Source of the DNA: an uncultured Collinsella sp.
GTDB lineage: Bacteria > Actinomycetota > Coriobacteriia > Coriobacteriales > Coriobacteriaceae
Assembly: GCA_958443265.1 (NCBI GenBank)
Contig: CAUCKA010000005.1
Span: 62,001 to 126,000, forward strand
Length of the DNA stretch: 64,000 nucleotides
Direction: 5' to 3'
Below are positions 32,358-42,370 of the stretch, piece after piece; the first letter of the stretch is position 1; each line of letters starts with the position of its first letter. Made by a program: the position numbers and the translations under genes. Under the pieces are notes generated by a model. The model saw nothing but the letters and a program-made list of their open reading frames with translations, was not told the DNA's origin and ran no database searches.

Positions 32358-34223
32358 ATGACAAATGACTATCGCCGCGGTTCCGATGGGGGCCGCGGTT
32401 CTGGACGTCCCTCGTCGCGGGGACGTTCTGGTTATCAAGGAACGGGTCGGCAATCTTACAACGCCGGGCAGTCCCGTGGCAACGACCCGGCGTCGCGACT
32501 TCGCGGCTCGGGCGGCCCTCAAGTGCATAACACCAGGTCGCGCAAGAGTTCGTCGACCGAATGGCTCACAGGCGCGCCTCTGCCTCGCCGCAAAGCCGTC
32601 ATGGGATTCATTGGGCTTGGCTTGGGCTTGGGCGTCTTTCGCCTTGCCGACTATCAAATTGTCGAAGCCGATAAACTGCGCGAGCGTGCCGATGCGCGCC
32701 GCCTGCTTGCGCAGACCCTCTATGCCAAACGCGGCACCATCTACGACCGCAACGGTAACGTGCTGGCGTCGTCGGTCGAATGTCGCAACATCGCCGTGAA
32801 CCCGCAGCTTGTCGAGGATGTCGACAAGACGGTGTCGGCGCTGGTCAAGGCAACTGGAATCGATAAAAAGACCTGCCGCAAGCTCGTCGAGTCCGATGGC
32901 ACCTGGGTGTATATCAAGCGCCAGGTGGACGAAGACGATGCTGCGGCGCTGGAGAAGAAGAACCTGCCCGGCGTGCTTTTTGAGCAGGCCATGAAGCGCG
33001 TATATCCATACGGCAATCTGGCATCGCAGGTGCTGGGTGTAGTGAATGTAGACAACGACGGCTTGACGGGTCTCGAAAAGCAATACAACAAGCTTCTGAC
33101 CGGCACGAACGGTTCTCTTGTGCGCGAGCGCGCGAGGGACGGCAGCTATATCGCGGGCGGTGCCTATAAAAAGGTGGCTGCGGTCGACGGCGTTGATATC
33201 GTGACGACGCTCGACGTCAATATCCAGCGAGCGGCCGAGGATGCCCTGGCAGAGGCAGTTGAGAAGACTAAGGCCAAGAACGGCTCGGCGCTGGTCACCG
33301 ATCCCACGACGGGCGAGATTTTGGCAGCCTGCTCGTACCCGACCTACGACCAGACCAATCTGGAGAACGCCAAGACCGAGGATATGAACCTGCGCCTGGT
33401 CACCGACGCCTACGAGCCCGGCTCGGTCTTTAAGACGCTCGTGGCGGGCGCCGGCTTCGACTTGGGCGTCGTGCGATCGAGTACGTCGTTTGAGGTGCCG
33501 GCGAGCATCAAGGTGGGCGACGATACCGTCACCGATGCCGACAAGCGCGATTATGCCATGACCATGGATGTGCGCGAGATGATGCGCCGTTCGTCCAACG
33601 TGGGCTTTGTTCTGGTGGGGCGCAAGATCGGTGCCGACGACTTTGCCGCCTATGTGGACAAGTGGGGCATAGGCCACAGCTCTGGTGTCGATTTTCCGGG
33701 CGAGAGCCTGGGCATCGTCAAGGAGCGTGACCAGTATGACGGCGCCACGCTTGGCTCGATGAGCTTTGGACAGGCGTTGTCTGTCTCTCCGATTGAGATC
33801 GCACGTGCCGTGGGCGGCATCGCCAACGGCGGCGTGATGATGACCCCGCACTTCTATAAGTCCAGCAAAGGCGACGAGAAGGACTGGGGCGAGGGCGAGC
33901 GTGCGATTTCTGAGGATGCTGCATCCCAGGTGACATCGTGCATGCAGACGGTCGTGTCCGAGGGAACGGGCGTTGGCGGCGCGGTCGACGGCTATGACGT
34001 GGCGGGTAAGACCGGTACGGCCGAACGAGCCGACGAGAACGGCGGCTACCTCAAGGAGAACTACATGTCGTCCTTTATGGGCTTTGCACCGGCACAATCG
34101 CCCAAGGTGCTGTGCTATATCACGCTCGACGGAACGCCGAGCGGCTCAGATGCCGCTGCAGTGCCGTTCCAGTCCATTATGGCCAACGCGCTCGACGTGC
34201 TGGGTATCCCGCACACGAGGTAG
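32358..34223 (+). CDS. ftsI: Division-specific peptidoglycan transpeptidase (PBP2x/3, FtsI)
   Basis: This class B penicillin-binding protein cross-links septal peptidoglycan outside the membrane. The 621-residue protein starts with about 75 disordered Gly/Arg/Ser-rich residues, then a membrane anchor (AVMGFIGLGLGLGVFRLA) and a dimerisation domain beginning AKRGTIYDRNGNVLA. The transpeptidase domain has the catalytic SxxK in EPGSVFKTL, SxN in RRSSNVGF and KTG in AGKTGTAER. No PASTA repeats follow. The gene is followed by murF with no murE between, unlike the common order. Confidence 0.95.
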   Translation: MTNDYRRGSDGGRGSGRPSSRGRSGYQGTGRQSYNAGQSRGNDPASRLRGSGGPQVHNTRSRKSSSTEWLTGAPLPRRKAVMGFIGLGLGLGVFRLADYQIVEADKLRERADARRLLAQTLYAKRGTIYDRNGNVLASSVECRNIAVNPQLVEDVDKTVSALVKATGIDKKTCRKLVESDGTWVYIKRQVDEDDAAALEKKNLPGVLFEQAMKRVYPYGNLASQVLGVVNVDNDGLTGLEKQYNKLLTGTNGSLVRERARDGSYIAGGAYKKVAAVDGVDIVTTLDVNIQRAAEDALAEAVEKTKAKNGSALVTDPTTGEILAACSYPTYDQTNLENAKTEDMNLRLVTDAYEPGSVFKTLVAGAGFDLGVVRSSTSFEVPASIKVGDDTVTDADKRDYAMTMDVREMMRRSSNVGFVLVGRKIGADDFAAYVDKWGIGHSSGVDFPGESLGIVKERDQYDGATLGSMSFGQALSVSPIEIARAVGGIANGGVMMTPHFYKSSKGDEKDWGEGERAISEDAASQVTSCMQTVVSEGTGVGGAVDGYDVAGKTGTAERADENGGYLKENYMSSFMGFAPAQSPKVLCYITLDGTPSGSDAAAVPFQSIMANALDVLGIPHTR

Positions 34224-34350
34224 GGGGTTACAATCTTTGGGGCGTGGTTTGTTGTCCCATATGAGGGGTGTTCACATGCCCTGCACCACGCATGCGCGGC
34301 GCTGGGATACAATACGCCGATAGCATTATTAGGTTTACAGGGGAGCTGCA

Positions 34351-35775
34351 ATGATAGAGATCGCCGTCAACAACCTCGCGGCCGCAACAGGGGCCCGAAC
34401 CGTGACGGGAGAAGCCGATCGGGTTTGCCGCGGGTGCGTTATCGACTCGCGTCAGGTCGAGGAAGGGACGATTTTCGTCGCCTTTCCCGGTGAAAACGTC
34501 GACGGCAATGATTTTGCTTCCCGTGCCGTCCAGTCGGGTGCCGGCGCCGTCGTAATGACGCGTGAGCCCGAGGCCGAGCTGGTCTCGCTGGCGCAGGACA
34601 AGGGATGCGCCATCCTGCTGACCGATGATCCCGAGGAGTTTCTGCTGCGTTTGGCGCACGCGTACCGTCTGGAGCTTGGCTGCCTGGTCGTTGGTATTAC
34701 CGGTTCCATCGGCAAGACGACGACCAAGGACGTGCTCGCCGCTGTGCTCGCCAAGCGCTATCGTGTCTGGGCCACCAAGGGCAATTTCAATAACCTGATC
34801 GGCATGCCGCTCACGGTGCTTTCCGCTCCGGCCGATACCGAGGTCCTGGTGCTCGAGATGGGCATGAACCATTTCCACGAGATTGAGCGCCTGTCCCAGT
34901 CCGCCAATCCCAACCTTGCCATCGTGAGCAAGATCGGCACCTCTCATATCGGCATTTTGGGCAGCCGCGAGAACATCGCCCGCGCTAAGGCCGAGATTGT
35001 CCAGGGTATGTGCGCCGCCGGCGACTTCTTGCCGCTGCTGGTTTTGGGCGGTGAGGACGACTTTACGCCGTTCATTCGCGATACGTTCGCCCAGCCTGCT
35101 GGTATCGATGTGATGCTGGCCGGCGTCTCGGACGATGATGAGGTCCGCGCCCGCGAAGTTCGTGTTGATGACGAGGGCCGTCCGGTCTTTACGCTCGATT
35201 TTGGTCAGGGCGAGACAATCGATACCATGCTTGCTATCCCCGGCGTGCAGTCCGTTCCAAATGCCGTTAAGGCCGCCGCGGTTGCCTATCGCCTGGGCGT
35301 GACGCCCGAGCAGATCGATGCTGCCTTTAGGGGCCTCACGATTACCGGTCACCGCCAGGAGATCAAGCGCGCCAAGAGCGGTGCCCGCGTCATTGACGAT
35401 TCCTATAACGCCAGTGCCGAATCGATGGCTGCTGGTCTCGATCTACTGTGCTCGCTTTCGTGCAGGGGGTCTCGCATGGCGATCCTGGGCGAGATGGGCG
35501 AGATGGGCGATGAGGCTCCTCGCATGCATGAGCTCGTAGGCGCCTATGCCGCCGCCAAGAAGCTCGACATGCTGGCGTGCGTGGGTGGTGAGCTGGCCCA
35601 ACTTATGGCCGATGCCGCGCGCATGATGGGTATGGACGAGGACCGCATCCAGGTGTTCTCCGATTATCAGCAGATGCTCGACCGCATGGGCGGCGCGCTT
35701 GAAAAACATGATGTTGTACTGGTCAAGGGTTCCCGCTTTGTTGAGCTCGACCGCTTTGTGGAAGGTGTGTGCTAG
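34351..35775 (+). CDS. murF: UDP-MurNAc-tripeptide--D-alanyl-D-alanine ligase
   Basis: MurF adds D-Ala-D-Ala to the cytoplasmic UDP-MurNAc-tripeptide. The 474-residue protein has a Mur ligase N-terminal domain (VCRGCVIDSRQVEEGTIFVAFPGENVDGNDF), the ATP site GITGSIGKTTTKDVL, GNFNNLIGMPLTVL, EMGMNHFHEIERLS, and the C-terminal DDSYNASAESMAAGL. AGGGGAGCTGCA precedes ATG 34351. A 127-bp spacer with a TACAAT box (34308-34313) separates it from ftsI, so a secondary promoter is possible. mraY begins 3 bp after its stop. Confidence 0.96.
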   Translation: MIEIAVNNLAAATGARTVTGEADRVCRGCVIDSRQVEEGTIFVAFPGENVDGNDFASRAVQSGAGAVVMTREPEAELVSLAQDKGCAILLTDDPEEFLLRLAHAYRLELGCLVVGITGSIGKTTTKDVLAAVLAKRYRVWATKGNFNNLIGMPLTVLSAPADTEVLVLEMGMNHFHEIERLSQSANPNLAIVSKIGTSHIGILGSRENIARAKAEIVQGMCAAGDFLPLLVLGGEDDFTPFIRDTFAQPAGIDVMLAGVSDDDEVRAREVRVDDEGRPVFTLDFGQGETIDTMLAIPGVQSVPNAVKAAAVAYRLGVTPEQIDAAFRGLTITGHRQEIKRAKSGARVIDDSYNASAESMAAGLDLLCSLSCRGSRMAILGEMGEMGDEAPRMHELVGAYAAAKKLDMLACVGGELAQLMADAARMMGMDEDRIQVFSDYQQMLDRMGGALEKHDVVLVKGSRFVELDRFVEGVC

Positions 35776-35778
35776 CCC

Positions 35779-36798
35779 ATGTTCGGCAATCCCTCGTATC
35801 CAACGTATCAGGCTTTTTTGGGGCTTGGCATCGCCGCTGCCATTGCGCTGCTGCTCATGCCGTGGTGGATCAAGCTGCTCAAGGTCGAGGGTATCGGCCA
35901 GCAGGTTCGTGCCGACGGCCCCAAGCGTCATTTGGTTAAGCAGGGAACGCCCACCATGGGTGGTGTTGTCATCCTCGTCGCGATCTCGCTGACCTGCCTG
36001 CTGATGGGCAAGCTCACCACCGAGCTCGTGCTCGTGCTCCTCGCCACGCTGGCGACCGGCGTGCTGGGCCTGATCGACGACCTGACCTCCGTTACGCATG
36101 GGCGCTCGCTCGGTCTGACGCCTCATGCCAAGATGATCGGCCTAACCATTATCTGTGTCACCTTTACGGTACTTGCCGTCAACTGGTGCGGCGTCGCCCC
36201 CGAGATTCGTTTTCCCGGCGGCCTGACGATTGACCTCGGTGTTCTTTCGACCACCATCTGCGGCCTTTCGTTCCCGTGGCTCTACATTGTCTTTTGCTGG
36301 CTGATGATCGCCGGTCTTTCTAATGCCGTGAACCTGACCGATGGCCTTGACGGTCTTGCTGGCGGCACCTCCATGATCGCCATGCTCGCCATGGCTGCCA
36401 TGGCGTTTTTGCACGGAGACGTGAACCTGTCCATCTTCTGCACCGCGTGTGCCGGTGCCTGCTTGGGCTTTCTGTGGTTCAACTGCTATCCGGCGAGCAT
36501 CTTTATGGGCGATACCGGTTCGCTTGCCCTGGGCGCCGCGTTTGCCTGCACGTCCATCATGACCAACACCGAGGTCGTCTCCCTCATCATCGGCGGCCTG
36601 TTTATCGTTGAGACCCTGTCGGTCATGATTCAGGTTGTCTACTTCCACTTTACGCACAAGCGCGTCTTCCTTATGGCGCCCATCCATCATCATTTCGAAA
36701 AGAAGGGCTGGGCCGAGACCAAGGTCGTCATCCGTTTTTGGATTATCGCTGCGGCCTTTGGTGCCGTTGGCCTTGCTTTGTTCTTCCAGTTGGGATAG
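35779..36798 (+). CDS. mraY: Phospho-N-acetylmuramoyl-pentapeptide-transferase
   Basis: MraY transfers phospho-MurNAc-pentapeptide to undecaprenyl phosphate, making lipid I in the membrane. The 339-residue protein has about 10 membrane segments and the family motifs KQGTPTMGGVVI, GLIDDLTSV with the magnesium-binding aspartates, NLTDGLDGLAGG, FMGDTGSLALG, and MAPIHHHFEKKGW. It starts 3 bp after murF and is followed 9 bp later by murD, so all three are co-transcribed. Confidence 0.97.
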   Translation: MFGNPSYPTYQAFLGLGIAAAIALLLMPWWIKLLKVEGIGQQVRADGPKRHLVKQGTPTMGGVVILVAISLTCLLMGKLTTELVLVLLATLATGVLGLIDDLTSVTHGRSLGLTPHAKMIGLTIICVTFTVLAVNWCGVAPEIRFPGGLTIDLGVLSTTICGLSFPWLYIVFCWLMIAGLSNAVNLTDGLDGLAGGTSMIAMLAMAAMAFLHGDVNLSIFCTACAGACLGFLWFNCYPASIFMGDTGSLALGAAFACTSIMTNTEVVSLIIGGLFIVETLSVMIQVVYFHFTHKRVFLMAPIHHHFEKKGWAETKVVIRFWIIAAAFGAVGLALFFQLG

Positions 36799-36807
36799 TG
36801 GTCTTTC

Positions 36808-38214
36808 ATGCCTCTTGCTGATGTCTTTAGCCTGCTCGTTTTGGGTCAGGGCAAATCCGGTCTCGATGTCGCCCGCTGGGCGCTGGCACATCCCGAGCGC
36901 GTAAGCGCCGTTACCGTGTATGGCGGCGGCACCTCTGAGCCCAATGACGCCACGCGTGCGCTCGAGGCTGCTGGTGCGTCGTTTGCCTATGGGACCGAAC
37001 AGGTCGAGGGCGCCTATGACGTATGCGTGACGTGCCCGGGCATCTCGGAGTTCTCGCGCTTCTTTAAGGCCGGGCGCGAGCATGCCGCCCAGATTATGGG
37101 TGAGCCCGAGTTTGCCTATCGCCTGTCGCCCGATAACTGGATTGCCATTACGGGTACCAACGGCAAGACGACTACCACGTCGCTGACTGATTATCTGCTC
37201 AAGGCTGCCGGTGAGGCCAGCGTAGCTGTCGGCAACATCGGCGAGCCGCCGGTCAACGAGATTGACGGCCGAGCCCACAACGAGTGGTTTGTGGCTGAGC
37301 TCTCGAGCTATCAGATTGCTACGACCACCGAGCTCCACCCCCGCGTGGCGGTGCTGCTCAACATCACTCCCGACCACTTGGGCTGGCATAAGAGCCATAA
37401 GAACTATGCGCTTGCCAAGATCAAACTGTTTGACAATATGGTCGATGACGATCTGGCGGTTGTCGACGTCGAAGACGCCGGCATTCACGAGTTCGATGAG
37501 TACATCTACACGCCGGGTCGTCGCATCTGCAAGGTTGCCTTTGACGAGCCTGAGGGCGAGGATGCCGCATTTGTACGCGATGGCAAGATGATCGTGCGCC
37601 TGAAGGGCGTCGAGACCCCGCTCATCGCTACATCCGAGCTCAAGATCTCGGGCCATCACAATGTTATCAATGCCCTGTGCGCTGCCACGGCTGCCCTGGC
37701 AGTCGGTGCCGATGTCGATGGTGTCTGCCGCGGTCTGGCTTCGTTCCAGCCGCTCGAGCACCGCGTGGAGCCGTGTGGCGAGATTGACGGCGTGCGCTAC
37801 GTCAACGATTCCAAGGCGACCAACACCGATGCGGTCGAGAAGGCGCTGACGGCATTTCCCGATGACGACGTGATCTTGCTGCTCGGCGGCCACGATAAGG
37901 GCACGCCGCTCACGGACTTCGCGCGCGTTGTTATGGATAACGTACGCTCGGTCGTCTGCTTTGGCGATGCGCGTGAGCGCTTCACTGCCGCTATGGACGA
38001 GGCCGATGTCGATGGCGATGTGGATATCGCCCAGGCGGATGACCTGCGCGACGCCGTGGACGTCGCCCGTTCGCTGTCGAGCCGTGGCGACGTGATCTTA
38101 CTTTCTCCTGCCTGCTCTTCGTTCGATGAGTTCTCGGGCTATGAGGAGCGCGGCCGCGTGTTTAAGGACTATGTGGCCCAGCTTGCCGCTGCGGCGAAAT
38201 CGCAAATGGAATAG
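36808..38214 (+). CDS. murD: UDP-MurNAc-L-alanine--D-glutamate ligase
   Basis: MurD adds D-glutamate to UDP-MurNAc-L-Ala in the cytoplasm. The 468-residue protein has a Rossmann-like N-terminal domain (LVLGQGKSGLDVARWAL), the ATP-binding loop ITGTNGKTTTTSLTDYLL, ELSSYQIATT, NITPDHLGWHKS, VNDSKATNTDAVEKAL and LLSPACSSFDEF. All are standard for MurD. It is tightly packed between mraY and ftsW. Confidence 0.97.
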   Translation: MPLADVFSLLVLGQGKSGLDVARWALAHPERVSAVTVYGGGTSEPNDATRALEAAGASFAYGTEQVEGAYDVCVTCPGISEFSRFFKAGREHAAQIMGEPEFAYRLSPDNWIAITGTNGKTTTTSLTDYLLKAAGEASVAVGNIGEPPVNEIDGRAHNEWFVAELSSYQIATTTELHPRVAVLLNITPDHLGWHKSHKNYALAKIKLFDNMVDDDLAVVDVEDAGIHEFDEYIYTPGRRICKVAFDEPEGEDAAFVRDGKMIVRLKGVETPLIATSELKISGHHNVINALCAATAALAVGADVDGVCRGLASFQPLEHRVEPCGEIDGVRYVNDSKATNTDAVEKALTAFPDDDVILLLGGHDKGTPLTDFARVVMDNVRSVVCFGDARERFTAAMDEADVDGDVDIAQADDLRDAVDVARSLSSRGDVILLSPACSSFDEFSGYEERGRVFKDYVAQLAAAAKSQME

Positions 38215-38223
38215 GGGTTGCCG

Positions 38224-39744
38224 GTGAGAGAGGAGAGCCCCCGACAAGGTATGAGGAGGCCCGACTCGGACCGTGCTTCCTCGCGGCGCAGCACACCGCG
38301 TTCCGGTCGCGGCGGGCAGTCGTTTAGCGATCGCTATATTGCCGGCGTTCCCGCCCGTATCATGCGCCCCCGTCTGTTATTTATGGCCTGCTTGTTTACC
38401 TTGGTGTGCTTTGGCCTGCTGATGGTGTACTCGGCGTCTTCGGTCGAGGCGCTGCACGAGAATGGCTCGGCGACGTTTTTTCTGGGTCGACAGGCCGCGT
38501 TTGCCGTGGTCGGTGTTCTAGCGCTGATTGCCATCGTGCGCGTTTTGCCGGACAGCTGGTTTGGGGAGGATGTGCTCAGGATCTTCCTTATCGGCATGAT
38601 GGGGCTACTGCTTCTGGTGTTCTTGGTGGGCAGCGGCAGCCGTGGCGCCACGCGCTGGCTCAACATCGCCGGTATTCAGTTCCAGCCTTCCGAGTTTTTA
38701 AAGCCATTTGCCATTGCGTATTCGGCCATCATGCTTGATCGCTTCTTTTCGCCCGGTGGCAACATCAACGAATTCCTTCGCAAGATGGGCATCTACCTGG
38801 GCATTTCGCTCTTTCTGATCTTTATCCAGCCCGATTTCGGTACTGTCCTGATCATCCTGTTGACCCTCATGTGCATGGCGTTGTTTGCGGGTCTCGACCC
38901 CAGATTTATCATCGGCGTGCTAATCTTCGGCATTCTCGTGATCGTGATTGCGCTTGTTGCAGAGCCGTACCGTATGGTGCGTATTCAGGTTGCCTTGAAC
39001 CCTTGGGCCGACGAGTATGGTGACGGCTATCAGGCCACGCTTGCCATCATGGCCTTTGCCTCGGGCGGTCTGTTCGGCCGTGGCATCGGCAACTCAACCA
39101 TGAAGTACTCGTATCTGCCCGAGGCGCACAACGACTACATCCTTGCCATCATTGGCGAGGAGGTCGGTTTTGTCGGAACCGTGCTGTTCTTCTTGGTGTT
39201 TGCGATGTTGATCTACTCGGCGTTTCGCATTGCCGAGCAGGCGACCGATCGTCGGGGCGCACTCATGGCGTCTGGCTCTGCGGTCATTCTCGCGGTGCAG
39301 TTTTTGATTAACGCGTTGGGCATCCTCAACGTGTTTCCCATGACGGGCAAACCGTTGCCGTTTATTAGCTACGGCGGTTCGTCGATTATTGTGTCACTTA
39401 TGCTTGCCGGGTTGATCCTGCGCGTTTCGTACGAGAGCGCCCGTCGCGATGAGTACGACCGTCGCCGCGAGAGCTTTGCCATTATGGATGAGAGTACCGC
39501 CGGCGTGCCCCACGTGCGCGGCGAGCGATCTTCGCGTAACGGTTTTACCGTCCTGGATGGCTCTGCGACCGAGCCGGCAGCCCGCCCGCGTCAGCGAACG
39601 GCGCCGCAAGGTCGTCCTCAGCGCCCCACTCCTCGCAATGCGGGCGGCGGATATAATCGGATCGATTTGAACTCGGACCCGTCGGCGCGTCTGCGCACCG
39701 ACGACCAGGGACCGCGTGTACGAAGGGACTACCATGACCGATAA
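38224..39744 (+). CDS. ftsW: Septal peptidoglycan glycosyltransferase FtsW (SEDS family)
   Basis: FtsW polymerises lipid II at the septum together with FtsI. The 506-residue protein has a basic disordered N-terminus of about 50 residues, 10 membrane segments, and SEDS landmarks GSRGATRWLNIAGIQFQPSEFLKP, the NPWADEYGDGYQATLAI periplasmic loop, LPEAHNDYILAIIGEE and GKPLPFISYGGSS. A long Arg/Pro-rich cytoplasmic tail of about 100 residues follows. GTG 38224 is the likely start with AGGGG just upstream; TTG 38218 is an alternative. The end overlaps murG by 11 bp. Confidence 0.95.
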   Translation: MREESPRQGMRRPDSDRASSRRSTPRSGRGGQSFSDRYIAGVPARIMRPRLLFMACLFTLVCFGLLMVYSASSVEALHENGSATFFLGRQAAFAVVGVLALIAIVRVLPDSWFGEDVLRIFLIGMMGLLLLVFLVGSGSRGATRWLNIAGIQFQPSEFLKPFAIAYSAIMLDRFFSPGGNINEFLRKMGIYLGISLFLIFIQPDFGTVLIILLTLMCMALFAGLDPRFIIGVLIFGILVIVIALVAEPYRMVRIQVALNPWADEYGDGYQATLAIMAFASGGLFGRGIGNSTMKYSYLPEAHNDYILAIIGEEVGFVGTVLFFLVFAMLIYSAFRIAEQATDRRGALMASGSAVILAVQFLINALGILNVFPMTGKPLPFISYGGSSIIVSLMLAGLILRVSYESARRDEYDRRRESFAIMDESTAGVPHVRGERSSRNGFTVLDGSATEPAARPRQRTAPQGRPQRPTPRNAGGGYNRIDLNSDPSARLRTDDQGPRVRRDYHDR

Positions 39745-40849
39745 AATGACCGTTGCTATTGCAGCCGGCGGCACGGCTGGACACATCAACCCCGCGCTCG
39801 CCTTGGCCGAAGAGCTGCGTGACCGTGGCCACCATGTTGTGTTCGTGGGCCAGTCGCGCAAGCTCGAGGGTCGTCTGGTCCCCGAGGCTGGGTTTGATTT
39901 TGTGCCCATTACGGTCACGGGCTTCGACCGCTCCCGTCCTTGGACGGCGCTGACCTCGCTGTGGCGTGTCAACAAGGCCAAGCGTGCTCTCGCCAGTCAT
40001 TTCTCAAAGGTCGGCAAACCCGATGCTGCCGTCGGTTTTGGTGCCTATGTCGAGGTTCCGCTGCTGGGGTGGTGCAAGGGCGCAGGCGTTCCGTATCTGC
40101 TGCATGAGCAGAACTCTGTTCCGGGCCTGGCCAACAAGATGATGAACTCCCACGCCGCCCGCGTGTGCATCTCGGTGCCGGCAGCGCGTTCGGTCTTTGA
40201 GCGCGAAGGTGACCCTGACCACGTGCTCATGACCGGCAACCCCGTACGTCGCTCGGTAATCGAAGGCGATCGCGCTCGCGGCCGCAAGGCACTTGGCGTT
40301 CCCGAGGACGCTACGCTGCTGCTCGTCTTTGGCGGTTCACTTGGCGCCCAGCACCTCAACGAGCGCGTGGTTTCGCTCAAAAACGAGCTGCTTTCGCGCA
40401 AGAACCTCTATGTGTTGCATTCGACGGGTGCCGACGGCTTTGAGGAGACCGAGCGCGCTTTGGCGCTGACGCCCGAGGAGGCGAAGCGTTACCGCGTCCA
40501 GCCTTACATCGACAACATGGGCGATATGTTGGCTGCTGCCGATTTGGTGCTCTCGCGTTCGGGCGCATCGAGCGTGGCTGAGATCGCTGCGCTCGCCGTG
40601 CCCTCGGTGCTCGTGCCGTATCCGCATGCGACGGCCGACCACCAAACCACCAATGCCCGGTATCTGGTCGACGCCGGGGCCGGCGTGCTCTGCGCCGATG
40701 CCGATATCGACGGTTCTGCCTTTGCCGATGAACTGCTGCACCTGGTCGATGACGCGGCGGCGCGCGACGCCATGCGTCAGGCGGCGCGTGGTCTGGCTCA
40801 GGATAGGGCCGCCGCTCTTCTGGCGGATGCGGTAGAGGGTTTGCGTTAG
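39734..40849 (+). CDS. murG: UDP-GlcNAc--lipid I N-acetylglucosaminyltransferase
   Basis: MurG converts lipid I to lipid II at the inner face of the membrane. The 371-residue GT-B protein has IAAGGTAGHINPALALAEEL at the N-terminus, VGFGAYVEVPLLG, HEQNSVPGLANK, FGGSLGAQHLNE, and the UDP-GlcNAc site SRSGASSVAEIAALAVPSVLVPYPHATADHQT. The start is ATG 39734 after CGAAGGGA, inside the end of ftsW. Confidence 0.97.
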   Translation: MTDKMTVAIAAGGTAGHINPALALAEELRDRGHHVVFVGQSRKLEGRLVPEAGFDFVPITVTGFDRSRPWTALTSLWRVNKAKRALASHFSKVGKPDAAVGFGAYVEVPLLGWCKGAGVPYLLHEQNSVPGLANKMMNSHAARVCISVPAARSVFEREGDPDHVLMTGNPVRRSVIEGDRARGRKALGVPEDATLLLVFGGSLGAQHLNERVVSLKNELLSRKNLYVLHSTGADGFEETERALALTPEEAKRYRVQPYIDNMGDMLAAADLVLSRSGASSVAEIAALAVPSVLVPYPHATADHQTTNARYLVDAGAGVLCADADIDGSAFADELLHLVDDAAARDAMRQAARGLAQDRAAALLADAVEGLR

Positions 40850-40946
40850 TTAGACGGGATATCGTCGGTCGCCCTCGCGCTGATGCGGTAGGTGCGGTAC
40901 AGTTAACGGGTTACAGGCAGTGTTTACGCAAGGAGTACACGAGCAC

Positions 40947-42365
40947 ATGGCTGATTCCCAGACTGCAACCTCCGCGCCCGAGTTTAAGAGCGCCCACTTT
41001 ATCGGTATCGGCGGCGCCGGCATGAGCGGCATCGCCCTCGTTCTGCACGAGCGCGGTTATGCCGTTACCGGCTCCGACCTTAAGACGTCACGTTATATCC
41101 GCCAGCTTACCCGCGCTGGTGTGAAGGTACATGTGGGCCATGAGGCCGCCACGATCGACGAGGTCAAGCCCGACGTGGTTGTTGTCTCCACCGCTATTCC
41201 GGAGTCCAACCCTGAACTCGTGCGCGCTCGCGAGCTTGGTATTCCCGTGTGGCCCCGTGCCAAGATGCTCTCTGCCTTGGGCCACGGCTACACTACCGTC
41301 GCTGTTGCCGGCACGCACGGCAAGACCACCACGTCTTCGATGTGCGCCACCATGCTCGACCGCATGGGTCTGGATCCGAGCTTCCTGATCGGTGGCATCG
41401 TCGAGGGCTATGACACGAACGGCAAGAACGGCTCGGGCGACTACTTTGTCGCCGAGGCCGACGAGTCCGACAGCTCCTTCCTGTTCCTGAATCCCAACGT
41501 GGTCATTGTGACCAACGTCGAGGCCGACCACCTCGATCACTACTCGGGTATCGAGGAGATCGAAGCGACTTTCGCCAAATTCATGAGCCTGGTGGGCGAG
41601 GACGGCACCGTCATCGTCTGCGGTGAGGACCCGCATCTGGTCGAGCTCGCCAAGTCGACGGGCCGTCACGTGCTTTCCTACGGCTTTGCCGAGAGCAACG
41701 ACATCGTCTGCATGCACCCGGATGTCAAGGGCATCCAGAGCGACTTTATCGTTCGCTTTGAGGACGGCACTGAGCATGCTGTGGAGATTAAGAGCAATCC
41801 CGGTCGCCACAACATGCTCAACGCCACGGCGGTGCTCACCGTCGCCCATGTCCTGGGCCTTGACATCGACGCCGCCGCCAAGGCGCTTTCGAGCTTTGAG
41901 GGCGTCCGCCGTCGCTTTACCCACGTGGGCGATATCGATGGCATCACCGTGGTCGACGATTACGGCCATCACCCCACCGAGATCAAGGCCACGCTTGCTG
42001 CCGCTTCGTCGCTGGGCTACAAGCACGTCGACGTCGTGTTCCAGCCGCACCGCTATTCGCGCCTGCAGGCCCTGTGCGACGACTTTGCCGATGCATTTGC
42101 CAATGCCGATAAACTGCTGCTGATTGATGTGTTCTCGGCTGGCGAGATGCCCATTCCGGGTGTCACCTCTAAGATGCTCGCCGATACCGTGCGCGCCAAG
42201 CATCCTGGCAAGGAGGTCGTGTACTGTTCCAGCCGTCTTGAGCTTAATCAGGAGCTCGAGCAGATGGTGGGCGAGGGCGACCTGCTGCTCACTATGGGTG
42301 CCGGTGACGTTACGACCGTCGGTCCCGAGTTCATTGAGTATCTGACTGCCAAGAAAGACGCTTAA
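40947..42365 (+). CDS. murC: UDP-MurNAc--L-alanine ligase
   Basis: MurC adds the first amino acid to UDP-MurNAc. The 472-residue protein has FIGIGGAGMSGIALVLHERG, the ATP loop AVAGTHGKTTTSSM, EADESDSSF, TNVEADHLDHY, VDDYGHHPTEIKATL and FQPHRYSRL, all typical. The start is ATG 40947, 11 bases after AAGGAG (40930-40935). A 97-bp spacer follows murG, and murB begins 5 bp after the stop. Confidence 0.97.
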   Translation: MADSQTATSAPEFKSAHFIGIGGAGMSGIALVLHERGYAVTGSDLKTSRYIRQLTRAGVKVHVGHEAATIDEVKPDVVVVSTAIPESNPELVRARELGIPVWPRAKMLSALGHGYTTVAVAGTHGKTTTSSMCATMLDRMGLDPSFLIGGIVEGYDTNGKNGSGDYFVAEADESDSSFLFLNPNVVIVTNVEADHLDHYSGIEEIEATFAKFMSLVGEDGTVIVCGEDPHLVELAKSTGRHVLSYGFAESNDIVCMHPDVKGIQSDFIVRFEDGTEHAVEIKSNPGRHNMLNATAVLTVAHVLGLDIDAAAKALSSFEGVRRRFTHVGDIDGITVVDDYGHHPTEIKATLAAASSLGYKHVDVVFQPHRYSRLQALCDDFADAFANADKLLLIDVFSAGEMPIPGVTSKMLADTVRAKHPGKEVVYCSSRLELNQELEQMVGEGDLLLTMGAGDVTTVGPEFIEYLTAKKDA

Positions 42366-42370
42366 GTCTA

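Noticed and set aside
32334..34097. A 587-codon antisense frame over ftsI, and similar long ones over murD/mraY (36142-37893), ftsZ (44473-45933) and ppk (15544-16749)
   Set aside because: All are shadows of clear genes with full catalytic motifs on the other strand; no ribosome-binding sites or domains support them.
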